64,000 nt of DNA, taken from Amphiura filiformis (Eukaryota; Echinodermata; Ophiuroidea; Amphilepidida; Amphiuridae). Below the pieces are notes generated by a model. It was given only the letters and a program-made list of their open reading frames with translations. It searched no databases and was not told the origin of the DNA. Location: assembly GCF_039555335.1 (NCBI RefSeq), contig NC_092628.1:79944315-80008314 (forward strand), read 5' to 3'. Shown here piece after piece: positions 1 through 10,648 of the stretch. The translations under genes and the position numbers were made by a program. Each line of letters opens with the position of its first letter. The first letter of the stretch is position 1.

Positions 1-1230
1 ACATATATTGCACAAGTTTATAAGCACTACATCAAAAACAATAAAATATTTAAAAACGAATATATAAGCCCCTTGAATAAGTTCATCATCAGGACTGTAA
101 GATAACATACCAATGGTAAACTGCTTCACGAGTCCAATAATTCACTCCCTCTCCAGACGCCCCACCCTCCGATCTGAAGACCCCTTCAGCAACACAATGA
201 ACCAGCAACACCCCCACTCCCACCTCCAGAGCACACAGCTCCCGCAGCAGTCACCCACACACATGATCTAGTGGTCATGTCCGTTCATAAACAAGTCCGC
301 CATCACAGAAGAGAGCTGGGCTAACGCCAACAAAGGTGATGAAGGGACACACTCACCAAATCATGCATATGACCAACCACCGCAAAGTCCGCACACTCCG
401 GAACGAGAGTAGGAGTGCCGCCAGCCCCGCATCACCAATGACGTCCCCCGACCGGAGGATGAGACGTCCAAAACGCGAGCAAACTACCGGACCCGCAAAA
501 CAAAAATTCACCAGTAGTATTACATGTATATAAGCACTACACATGTGTACATCCACACCCAAAAACGATGCACCTGTCGGCCGCCACACGTGTTCCATTC
601 CACACAAAGAGCCAGGAACAAATACGACTCGTCCCAAGCCGAAGCCACCCCAAGCCATACCAAAGTCACCTGATCTAGGAATACAGAAATGTATTCCCAA
701 ACCAGGCGACCCGGGTACGACCCGAAGCGACCTCCACCCGAGACAAGTCCGGCACCCACCCCCAGCTATCATGCGAAACGAGACACATGCAGCAACCGAC
801 AAGCGCACCGCCCCGATATGGATGTACACATATGGGAATTGAGCAACATGGCCTGCTGGGCAGATAACACCAACCCCCAGGAGGGTGGGTCGGAGCAACA
901 AATAGACAAAACAGAACGGAAAACAAGAGAACCCTGGCAGGGAAAGCCAAACAGTGACAAGAAGTCAACTTTCAAAGTGGCTAACCGTATGGCTCTCTAC
1001 AAACACAAAACAACAAAACGGGCTGAGAGACCCCCCCCCCCCCAGGATGAAGAGCAAAACTCCCAGCAGGCCAGGCAGCTCATATGAACATCTAAAAAAT
1101 TAAATAAAATATTATGTAAAATTATAAAAAGAACAAAAATACAAAAGTACAGAAAGAAAATTACAGATATTGCACCCAAAAAGGTAAAAAAGAAATCAGG
1201 ATTAGTTCTGGACCTGCCAGCTGAGTTCAT
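1..1230. other. No recognised gene; C-rich plus strand
   Basis: From about 130 to 1080 the plus strand is unusually rich in C and A compared with the AT-rich surroundings, giving overlapping open frames on both strands (longest 182 residues, minus). None shows a familiar domain, so I treat it as a compositional patch. Confidence 0.5.
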
Positions 1231-1422
1231 TTAAATATTTTTTGTACCTTGTAAAAAACTAGGAAGACTCATCAAGAGTTGGTCCTTGACATGTGAGGGT
1301 AAATTGTCAAAATAAACAGGAAATCTATTAAAAACTGTGAATTTAAAACTGTCAGTTCTGGCATATGAATGATGAAACTTAAGAGTATCTGCATGACGCA
1401 AATTAATCTTGATATATTTGAA

Positions 1423-2443
1423 CATGATGTAGTCATGTCTACAGTAGAATTCACCTCGACCTTTGCAGGACTTAAACCCATTAAAAGCTATTAAACCAAG
1501 ATAACACTCATTGAAAACAGCTCAACTGATTAAATCATATCTTCTCTGGTTAAATACACACAACATACATGTATGTTTCTGCTTTACACGTACAATGGCG
1601 CAATGCGCTGGGATTATAGTTTCAGTTGGATGAACGATTATAAAGCGAGCGCTAAAAAACAATTCTGTGTGGTCTTTGTATACGAAATGAGACAATACGT
1701 GCTTATTGTTAACCAGCGTTCTTGAAAATGAGAAGCATGGTGGTTTGCAGACTTTTTATTGTACGTACAATATTGTATGTACAATATGTACGTTATTTAA
1801 TCTATTGCCATTCTATTTCCAGTAATGTTTAAGTTCTAACGAATGTTTGATGACGTAAAATCGATAATATATTTCTGCTAGATATTGTATGTAACATATT
1901 ATAGATTAAATAACGTACATATTGTACATACAATATTGTACGTCTAATACTCGGAGTCTGTATACGACTTAACACGGTTTGGAAATAATTTCTTCATATT
2001 TTTGGTGTTATCTGTCGTTTACATATCCTTCCTAAAACACCAAAGTACGCATATTTCCAAACATCTAAATTAGCTAAAAATTTAGGACATGTTACATAAC
2101 TATATTTTCTAGAATTTTAGAAGAGTACTTTTAATATTGGCCGGTTATTTTTCACACAGCGACGTAAACTAGGCAATGTACTATTACCTATAACATACAC
2201 TAAAACACCAAAGTACGCATATTTCCAAACATATAAATTAGCTAAAAATTTAGGACATGTTACAAAACTATATTTTCTAGAACTTTAGAAGAGTACTTTT
2301 AATATTGGCCGGTTATTTATCACACAGCGACGTTAACTAGGCAAATCCCCATACTTTTAACGTAGGCTATTTGTACAGGTCACGCGTCAATGGTAAGAGC
2401 ACTGTGTATTGTGTATAGGAAAACGGACAGTTACTGCAGTATG
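1423..2443 (+). repeat. Dispersed repeat R1, copy a (with MITE insertion and tandem duplication)
   Basis: Starts CATGATGTAGTCATGTCTAC and ends at ACAGTTACTGCAGTATG. Further copies lie at 5592-6383 (plus), 18884-19444 (minus) and 63942-64000 (minus, cut by the window edge). This copy holds a foldback MITE (1748-1960) and a tandem duplication of about 168 bp (about 2034-2201 and 2202-2345). No coding signature was recognised. Confidence 0.8.
1748..1960. mobile_element. Foldback MITE, CAGACT termini (copy inside R1)
   Basis: Begins CAGACTTTTTATTGTACGTA and ends with the reverse complement of a related terminus (CGGAGTCTG). The arms carry nested TACAATATTGTA palindromes. The same family is at 32852-33124. 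The R1 copy at 18.9-19.4 kb lacks it. Confidence 0.75.
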
Positions 2444-2878
2444 AGGGATCAACATCGTACACACCACAAAGACACGGTAACATAGGCAATGGCAAGATAT
2501 GTATATGGTCGAATCCAACCAAAAGTGTACACGGCATGTTCAGGGCCATAACTTAAAAGTGTTAATCAATTGGCATTCGTTTTTGTATTGTGTTTATTCG
2601 CCTTGATCATACGCTTCGCGCCATATATAATAATACCCCCTTCTGTGAAAAACGTAGACACAGAGACCCCAAAACATGCTATTTTTACCCATTTAAAAAA
2701 AATATTTCTTAAAGTATTTTTAAAAACATCTAAATCAGTTATGAAAAGAAGTCATTGGATTAAATCTTAATTGATTTCCTGAAAGGTGTGTATTCAAAGA
2801 TTGCCTATTCAATTTTTCACATATTTGTACATAATTATGAATTTTTTGTGATAATTTTTTGAGTGGTATTTTTTTACA

Positions 2879-4490
2879 TTACCTACGAATACAATTTTTC
2901 ATAGCAGTAGATATATCTTTAAAAAATGGAAATCACTAATAAATGCGCAATTTATACAAGCTTTGATATGTCCAATACTGAAATGCATTGCATTCGGACA
3001 TCTTTATTATTTTGTTTAGCTGCCAGAAATTCTAAATGGCACAAAGGTAGGTTTGGTAAAAAATATGCATTACCTCCGAATACATGTTAAAAGCTGTGTC
3101 ATTTCCACAAACTGAGAGAATAGTAAACAATAGTTAAGCAATAGGTGCAGGGTAATACACTCTTTATTTCTACCAAGTTTCAATAGCCTGCGTTTAAATA
3201 TTTCTGAGATGTCAACAATAAAAGCAAGTATTCGTAGGTAAATTTCGGTAACCGAATGTTACCTACGAATACAATTTGACATCATGACAGTATTGTGAAA
3301 CACCGCAATTCATGCCAATGCCCATATTGGTACATAACGAAGGCCTGTATGTTTGCTATCAAATCATATGTCAATGAAAGTTGCGAATTCACATACATGC
3401 CCACCATACAAAACTGAATACGGCTTAATTGTTGAAAAATATGTACTGAAATAGACGACGGTCTGCTCATTTGAAAGAAAAATCAGATTCGAAGAAGATT
3501 AGAAGGGGATAAATACTTGGATTTGTCAACTGTCATGTGTGCTTCATTTTAAATGTTTACCGACCTTCTGGTTTCTGAGTAATTTGTGTCCAAATTGATT
3601 TATTCGAAGGTAACTTTTGACGTTTTCGCTAAGGTTACCTACGAATACCATGGAAAAACGACTGTTCTCATTGTCATGATCTAGACAACACAGTGATGGA
3701 CCCTGGTATAAAGCTAATTGTAGTTGCCCTCAAACGAAAGGCCACAAGACGTAACTGACTCCAAGATGGACTTCACAAGTCTGCAATAACGGTTTTAAGC
3801 AATTTGTGTGCAATTAAGCAAATTAAAGTCACTTTAGTGCCTTTGTTTCTTACTTCAATCCTCTTTCAACCGCTGTGAACCGACATTATTAATACATAAT
3901 AGGGTCTAAAGTATCAATAAATGCACATAAAGAAAATAATACATTCAAAGTGCTTTATAAAATGAAGTTTTGATTGCGATATCAACCAAAAGTCTAATTC
4001 TTACCTACAAATACCGAAATGTTACTTACGAATACAACATAATACATGACATGTGTAATGAAGTGTCCCTACCAATGGAAATTAATTGTCAAAACTTTAA
4101 GCGGTACCCCAGGACACTATTATTACCCATATACGGATTCATTCAACAATTATTTATTATGTAAAATGGCTGATTAACTACTTGTATATCAAAATGAAGT
4201 GGTCAAAATCTGGCTAAAAGCATCAAAAAAATTTTGATCTAAGGTAATAGCATTTATTCATTTGGACGTACTATCTGAAAGACATCTAAAAACTACCATT
4301 TTATAGATCATTACCATAATAGCTAAATTTAAACCTCTAAACTCAATATAGATATTGTTAAATCGCTCATGTTTCCTGACACCCTGTGGTCTACATTACA
4401 CGAAAAAAAGCGTTAATGGGAATATTCCATTTGTTTTAGGTTGATTAGTATTGCGATAGTGAAAGCATCCTAGTGGTATTCGTAGGTAAC
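2879..4490. repeat. Spaced motif series TTACCTACGAATAC (region A)
   Basis: The motif or a one-to-two-base variant occurs at 2879, 3069, 3228 (inverted), 3258, 3601 (inverted), 3633, 4001, 4021 and 4475 (inverted). Three occurrences form close doublets (20-32 bp apart). Sequence between the motifs is AT-rich and otherwise dissimilar by eye. Confidence 0.7.
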
Positions 4491-4691
4491 ATTGGGTTTT
4501 GACATCACATTTACTATCACACGTCCTGGATTTATTTTTCAAGATTAGTAATGGCACTTCTGGTTCCTATAAGGCCAATATGTCATCAATCAATGGGCAA
4601 AAGGAAAAAATTGTGGAGACATTTTTATTTTGGACTTTTATTTTTGGCCCGTGGACACTTTTGGTTGGATTCGACCATATCTGTTCTCCAA

Positions 4692-4972
4692 TCGGCCCTG
4701 ATTTGGTAAAATGATCTAACTTGAAATTAAAATCGCTGTTTCGAGAAAAAGAGCTTTTAAGTTTGAACACTTGACATTTTTCTTTTTGAATAAAATAAAT
4801 TATTAAACAGATCTAATGTCTTAGAAAATATAAAAATCTCATTATTTGGTGGCATGGTGGTGATTTGTGGATGTCACCAATGGAAAGAGCGCCCTCACAT
4901 TACCCAAGATATGGCTTTATCTCCAAATGTCCAAATTTCAAGTTAGATCGTTTTACCAAATCAGGGCCGCAA
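4692..4972. repeat. Inverted repeat pair
   Basis: GCCCTGATTTGGTAAAATGA through AACTTGAAATT at 4697-4729 recurs as its reverse complement at about 4935-4971 (CAAGTTAGATCGTTTTACCA). The 200-bp loop has no recognised content. Confidence 0.65.
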
Positions 4973-5104
4973 TGAGGTGAGACTAAGTCTTTGGAGGCGC
5001 TTATTATAAGACAACTCGCCCCTAGGTGCAGGGATACAAGAGCGTGCTAAGCGCTTCTGAATATTTTCAAGTTTTTTAAGATCACCACGATCCGTTTTGC
5101 AATA

Positions 5105-5228
5105 AATAGTCGTGTTAACAAGGTCGGACATAGGTCACTTATTACCGGTAATAAGTCACTATTACCGGTAATAAGTTACTTATTACAGGAAATAAGTAAC
5201 GTATGTCCGACCGTGTGAACACGACTTC
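5105..5228. mobile_element. Short hairpin element
   Basis: AGTCGTGTTAACAAGGTCGG at the left pairs with CCGACCGTGTGAACACGACT at the right, with nested TTATTACCGGTAATAAG palindromes in the middle. Looks like a very small foldback MITE. Confidence 0.65.
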
Positions 5229-5591
5229 TGTCTGTCCAATTAACTTATATAGATACCCGGTTTTTATTAATTATTTGAAAAAATATATACCGGTAGGTTA
5301 GAAGTCGTGAAAGAAAAGCAGACTTTTATTCAATTTTAACCATATTTCGACAATAAACCGGGACCAGAGAATTATTCCCAATGATGAAAAACTTTTTAAA
5401 GGAAAGTCCATTTCAAAGTTAGGGGCGATTAAAATTGAAGTCATGCAGTGGAAAATGATATTGATCAGCAATGTCAAAGCCCTGCTTAAATTCGCTGATT
5501 TCTTGAGTGTACGCGAAATGATACAATTAGAGGTAACTAGATTTCGCGGTTCTCGTGTTGGGTGGTTCTCATTATAGGCCTATCTCTAATT

Positions 5592-6383
5592 CATGATGCA
5601 GTCATGTCTACAGTAGAATTCATCTCGACCTTTGCAGGACTTAACCCCATTAAAAGCTATTAAACCAAGATAACACTCATTGAAACAGCTCAACTGATTA
5701 AATCGGATCTTCTCTGGTTGTGCACAAGTGACTGTTTTCATGTGCGATATCGCAATAAAGCTGGTATTCATAGCTTCAGTTGGGTAACCGATTATAAAGG
5801 AAACGAAAGCAAACAATGTTATGTGTGGCTTTGTTCACGAAATCAGACAATGGCGTGCTTTTTGTAAACCAGCATTCTTGAAAATGAGCAACATAATGAT
5901 TTTTGACTTAACACGGTTTGGAAATAATTTCTTCATATTTTTGGTGTTATCTGTCGTTTACATGTCCTTCCTAAACAACAAAAGTACGACCCTCTCCAAA
6001 CACCTAAATTAGCTAAAAATTTAGGACATGTTACAAAACTATATTGTCTAGAATTTTAGAAGAGTACTTTTAATATTGGCCGGTTATTTTTCACACAGCG
6101 ACGTTAACTAGGCAATGTACTATTACCTATAACATTAACTAAAACACCAAAGTACGAATATTTCCAAACATCTAAATTAGCTAAAAATTTAGGACATGTT
6201 AAAAACTATATTTTCTAGAACTTTAGAAGAGTACTTTTTATATTGGCCGGTTATTTTTCACACAGCGACGTTAACTAGTCATATCCCCATACTGTTAACG
6301 TAGGGCTATTTGTAGGGGTTACGCGTCAATGGGAAAGAGCACTGTGTATTGTGTATAGGAAAACGGACAGTAACTGCAGTATG
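5592..6383 (+). repeat. Dispersed repeat R1, copy b
   Basis: Same order of blocks as copy a, without the MITE: CATGATGCAGTCATGTCTAC at the start, TTAACACGGTTTGGAAATAA near 5908, then the duplicated GGCCGGTTATTTTTCACAC block twice, ending CAGTAACTGCAGTATG. Confidence 0.8.
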
Positions 6384-7334
6384 TACCAAACACCCGTTAC
6401 CCATATACCCGCCGGTCCCGCCCTGACCTTTTAAACTACAATGATATAGGCCTGCGTCTTTAATAGTGATCAATATAATGGGCTATAGGCCTTACCTGGT
6501 TCTGGTCCGATGAGATGCACCTGTAAATTAGTCACATGCACACTGTAATGCTTTGCGATACCCGATACCCGCACTGCGCCCGTCGGTACTCCGCGCACAC
6601 GCCCGTTGATACTCCGCGTACGCGCTCTGCGAGCACGCGATAGCTCCGCGCGCACGCGATAGTGCGCGGACAGACGGACAAACTCTCTATAATTAGTATT
6701 AAGATGTGTGAAATTATTGATTGGCGCCAAAGGATTTGAACCGTTTTCCTTCACCGTAATCATGGCGCAGTGCAGTCCATTCAATCAAATGTTGTCATCA
6801 ACCTATTTGATCGTAGTGCATTTGTTATGTGTGTGAGACGAACTGTCGCGTTAGATTGCAATTATGCTTTTGTTGAATGCATTTAAGTTGTCCGCCATAT
6901 TTACGTCATAGCAGCATACGCTATCGAACAAGTGTTTTTAAAATGCTAATTTATTGCATATGCTGAGGAAGTCTGATTGCCTTTTTTAAAATAGCCGAGT
7001 GGGCGGGTTTTCAATGAAATATCTTTGTGTAAAAACTGAAGCATCATATAATATACTGCACATCATATATAATATACTTGCTTGTAGTGCGGGGCGATAT
7101 ATTAAAAAATTATATTCATCCATTGCTATGGTAGTTAATCCGATTATTACGTAACTGCAGCGTATAGTTGAAAAGGCATTTATTTCATCATAACACAATA
7201 TACGCTATTCAAAAAGACTAAATAAAAATGAACAATATGCACACAATAAAGAAAGAGAGACAACGACCTTTATCTACCGGTGTTCCGTATTGATCGAAAA
7301 TGGTTTTTTTCTTATTTGACTGCATGTATATCCG

Positions 7335-7652
7335 TATAGACGAATCCAACGAGCCACACGAGCCAAGTCATGGTCAGGATTTGGTCGGCCATTATTGGGT
7401 CCCCGCAGCACCTAACTGGTGTTGTGACTGCCCAATTGGGTGGATTAAAGCCGCTTAAAATTCGATGTTATATTCTTTTGTGTTGTATACTGTCATCATT
7501 CTTTTGTCTACGTGTAACACGGGTGATAGAATGCAGTTTAAAATACCCTCACAGGCCGCATCATTTCACATTTTAGGTGAGATGGAGCCGACAGGGACCC
7601 AGCTATGGCTGCCATTGAGGTGTAGGAATGCGTGAAATTGGATTCGTCTATA
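7335..7652. mobile_element. MITE with 15-bp perfect terminal inverted repeats
   Basis: TATAGACGAATCCAA at 7335-7349 is matched exactly by TTGGATTCGTCTATA at 7638-7652. The interior of about 290 bp has no coding potential. Confidence 0.6.
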
Positions 7653-8426
7653 GGACTTCTACCTTCAAAGTAAACTAATCGAACCGTCCAAATACGTATT
7701 TGGTAAATGATACACAACGTTTCGCAGATCACTTTCAAATATTATGCGGTCAAGGTGCTCAAATTTCAATAGATTTGCGGTTATAATATTACCAAATATC
7801 TTTACAACAAGAAATATTTCTTAGGTCTAAAGGTCACTAACAACTTTTCTTTCATGAATATTTTTGGAAACATCTATATATCTAAATATATGATAAAAAC
7901 CGGGTGTCTAAGTTAATTGGACAGATAGTAATATACCAGTACTTCAAACATTGTCAAATAGCACACCTTTGATGCGGATTTGATTTGCCGACATGCTATT
8001 CATAAAAGTGGTACCATTATTTCGAACAAAGGAGTTCCACCATTAAATTGGTCACTTACGTGTAAAACTTAGGTGTGAAATTTAGTCGTCTAGCATGTCT
8101 AGTGTAAGAATTTCGATTTTGATAAGTCTGAACTGCGCCCGTGAGCTTTTTTGCTTTTCAAAGTAATATAATTCGCTGAAGAAAGCTATTTCCCAACTTT
8201 CTAAAGCACATCATACGAGGCTAAATATACCGTATTGGTCCGAGTATAGTCCCACCCGTTTTTTATGTGAAAATTTTTCACAATTGGGGGGTGGGATTGT
8301 GAAATCAAAACGGAACTTCTGACAACATTATGATATATAGACCCGTAATAAATCATATATTAACATGTTCAGAAGAGTCTGAAGAATCTTTTCTGCCATG
8401 TTAGCACATTTGTAACCCGTGCGTTG

Positions 8427-8785
8427 TAAAGAAAAGCGCAGTAGCAACGCCTAGACGTTGATCACAAGCCTCACTGCTTCAGCACACTTTTAATACAAGT
8501 TGTCGCTGACCACTACGGCCCACATCACTCCATAAATCATTTAACAACAAATCAGGGACTTTGCTGCTTCAAGAGCGCACACCCTAGACATTCCACAAAT
8601 AACAACCAGGCTCAGCTCCCCGAGTTTCGTACGGGTTACAGCGAGACAATTAGCAGTAAGTTCCTTGTCCAGGGGAATTTCAAGCCAACTCAATTTTCCA
8701 CGAGAGAGTACTATATAGCCTAGGCACTGCCAGGGTTCGAACCCGCAACCTCTCGCGCCTTATCGATTGAGCTAGCTTGACTGCG
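8427..8785 (-). mobile_element. tRNA-derived SINE, near full length
   Basis: Read on the minus strand: a tRNA-like head with A-box-like TAGCTCAATCGATAAGG (8760-8774) and B box GGTTCGAACCC (8733-8743), a body with CCTGGACAAGGAACT-type core, and a tail ending GCGCTTTTCTTT. Shorter copies missing the head are at 18348-18640, 28851-28926 and 37793-37873, all on the same strand. Confidence 0.72.
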
Positions 8786-8789
8786 TTCT

Positions 8790-10260
8790 ATTCTGTTTTC
8801 ATGACAACTTTTGCGATATTAAAGGAATTTTTTGCCAATATCACATTCTAACTAGCAATGGAGTAGAAACTTCATATTTGGTGTGCAGAACTCATGACAC
8901 ATGGATATTTAATACATATGAACAAAATCATCACGTAATACGCGGATTTAGGGTTGGACAAAATTTAAAGATAAAAATAAAAAAGGTTCCTAGATATTTA
9001 ATTTCGTTTGTAAAAATTAATAATAAAAATACTTTTGACCCAAGAATTTGAGCAGTTATGATGCCCGAAAGTTTCCATAATTCCATGGTTAAGACCAGGC
9101 GGCGGCATGATCGAGCCGGCAACTTGTGAAACCGCCCGGCCGTATGGCATTTTCCATATACTTGGCTAGTTTTGTGGGGTTCATTATTGAACCCCAACGG
9201 TTTTAGCTTGTATTTATATCATTTATTAACATAGGCCTATTTGTTTGTGATATTTCAAGTATTTTAAAATTTCAAAACAATCCCATTTAATTAAAAATTT
9301 ACTGAATTTAGAGAATGCAATGCGACCACCACCTGGTTAAGACCACCCTTAAGCATCTTTAATACAGTAGAATGTCTCACTTTTTCCAAGATATGGGACT
9401 TTCTTGGACAAATTGCTATTTACATGTACATTATCAAATGGTAACGCATAGTTTATTTTAAATTAAATACCTTAGAATTACAAACATAGGCCTACTATAC
9501 AATCTAAAGTCTCTACTAGCATATGTACCTTTCTAAATGAGTTTTTTTAACGAAAGAGACAAAAGACAGAAACTCTCCACAAAACATTACAATGCAATAA
9601 TACATGTTTGTACAGACGCCTTTATCAGTAATAATTGCTCAAACTCCAAATAATGGGGGTGTCTACCTTTCGTCTATTTCGAAACAAAAAACCCACTAAT
9701 TTAGAGGCATGTCCGTAGATTGGAATTCTACGGTATATCTTATTAGTTCGTTATGTAAAAACGTGTGGAATAATGGGGAGAATAGGTTGAATCAAACATA
9801 AGCGCCATTACTAACTTTTCTGATACGACACAGTCATGACAGAGTGGTGAGGCTTTTTTCAAAAATGGTTTCACCGGTGTCAAACCACTGTCGGTGTCAA
9901 CTTGGCCCGGTAATATGGTACCTTATAATACAGACACTCCATGTGCGACTTATTGGCTAAGCTCGGAAATATATGAATTCCCGATGAAGTTTGTGGACAC
10001 CCATGTGTGATACACAGTCAAAAGTCAACACTGGATATTTATAACCATATATTATCTATAGAAACTACATTTGCATACACAAGTCACTTTTTTGTTGAAA
10101 AATTAACTGAGCTCTTTTCCCAAAATTCTATACCACTAAAATACAAACCAAAGGCTAACCATCTTTTGATGGTAACAATTTATTTTTGTTAAAGGCGGTG
10201 CCTCCTTCGGCCTTACTGGCCTTCTGGTCATCTACTCCATGGTTCGTTTGTTGACATTGA
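8790..10260. other. Downstream flank of GATM, nothing recognised
   Basis: AT-rich sequence with no exon, tRNA or clear mobile-element signature. A short GC patch with GCCGGC and CGCCCGGCCG lies at 9095-9145. Confidence 0.5.
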
Positions 10261-10266
10261 TTTTTC

Positions 10267-10276
10267 TTTATTTATT
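10267..10276 (-). terminator. Candidate polyadenylation signals for GATM
   Basis: Two overlapping AATAAA hexamers on the minus strand (TTTATTTATT on the plus strand) lie about 150 bp past the GATM stop codon. Position and sequence fit a short 3' UTR. The tract is T-rich, so a chance match is possible. Confidence 0.35.
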
Positions 10277-10421
10277 TTTTTAAATTGATACTTGTGTGAT
10301 TTGTCTGAATTATAGAAATAAAATTATCTTGTATCTTGTACGTATCCAAAGTAACAATGCTATCACGTCAAGACATATCTGGATTTCTGGACATGTCTTA
10401 CGATGTTTCATTGCCTTGGTT

Positions 10422-10648
10422 TTACAAGTATGATTCTAATTTTCCACGACGACGGACATCACAAGTCCAGCAATGGAATCCTCCTCCAAGGGATTTCGCG
10501 AAACGTAAAGAGACTGGTATTGTCTCGATACCCAGCTTCTCAAACATCTCAATGGTGGACTTTTCATCCTTTTCAACGACGACACGAGTGGGGTCCAGCA
10601 TTAAGACGTTCATGGATAACCATTTGGAGGTAAACCAGAGGGGGTGAT
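10422..10648 (-). CDS. GATM: GATM terminal coding exon
   Basis: Starts [19 protein letters not shown] and ends with the catalytic block [21 protein letters not shown] and a stop at 10422-10424. The acceptor is TTTAATTTCAG. The cysteine in HCWTC is the covalent nucleophile in the family. Confidence 0.96.

Noticed and set aside
353-901. 182-residue minus-strand open frame
   Set aside because: It overlaps other long frames on both strands in a C-rich patch, has no recognisable domain and no splice context; composition explains the openness.
1231-1425. Minus-strand frame with ARTDSFKFTVFNRFPVYFDNL
   Set aside because: It resembles the SFFPRTIxxWNxLP block at the end of LINE ORF2, but no neighbouring RT sequence supports it, so I did not call a LINE.
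6718-6780. tRNA-like 3' half on the minus strand (GGTTCAAATCCTTTGGCGCC)
   Set aside because: Only a B box and a possible acceptor end are visible; there is no matching 5' half, so a tRNA gene is not supported.
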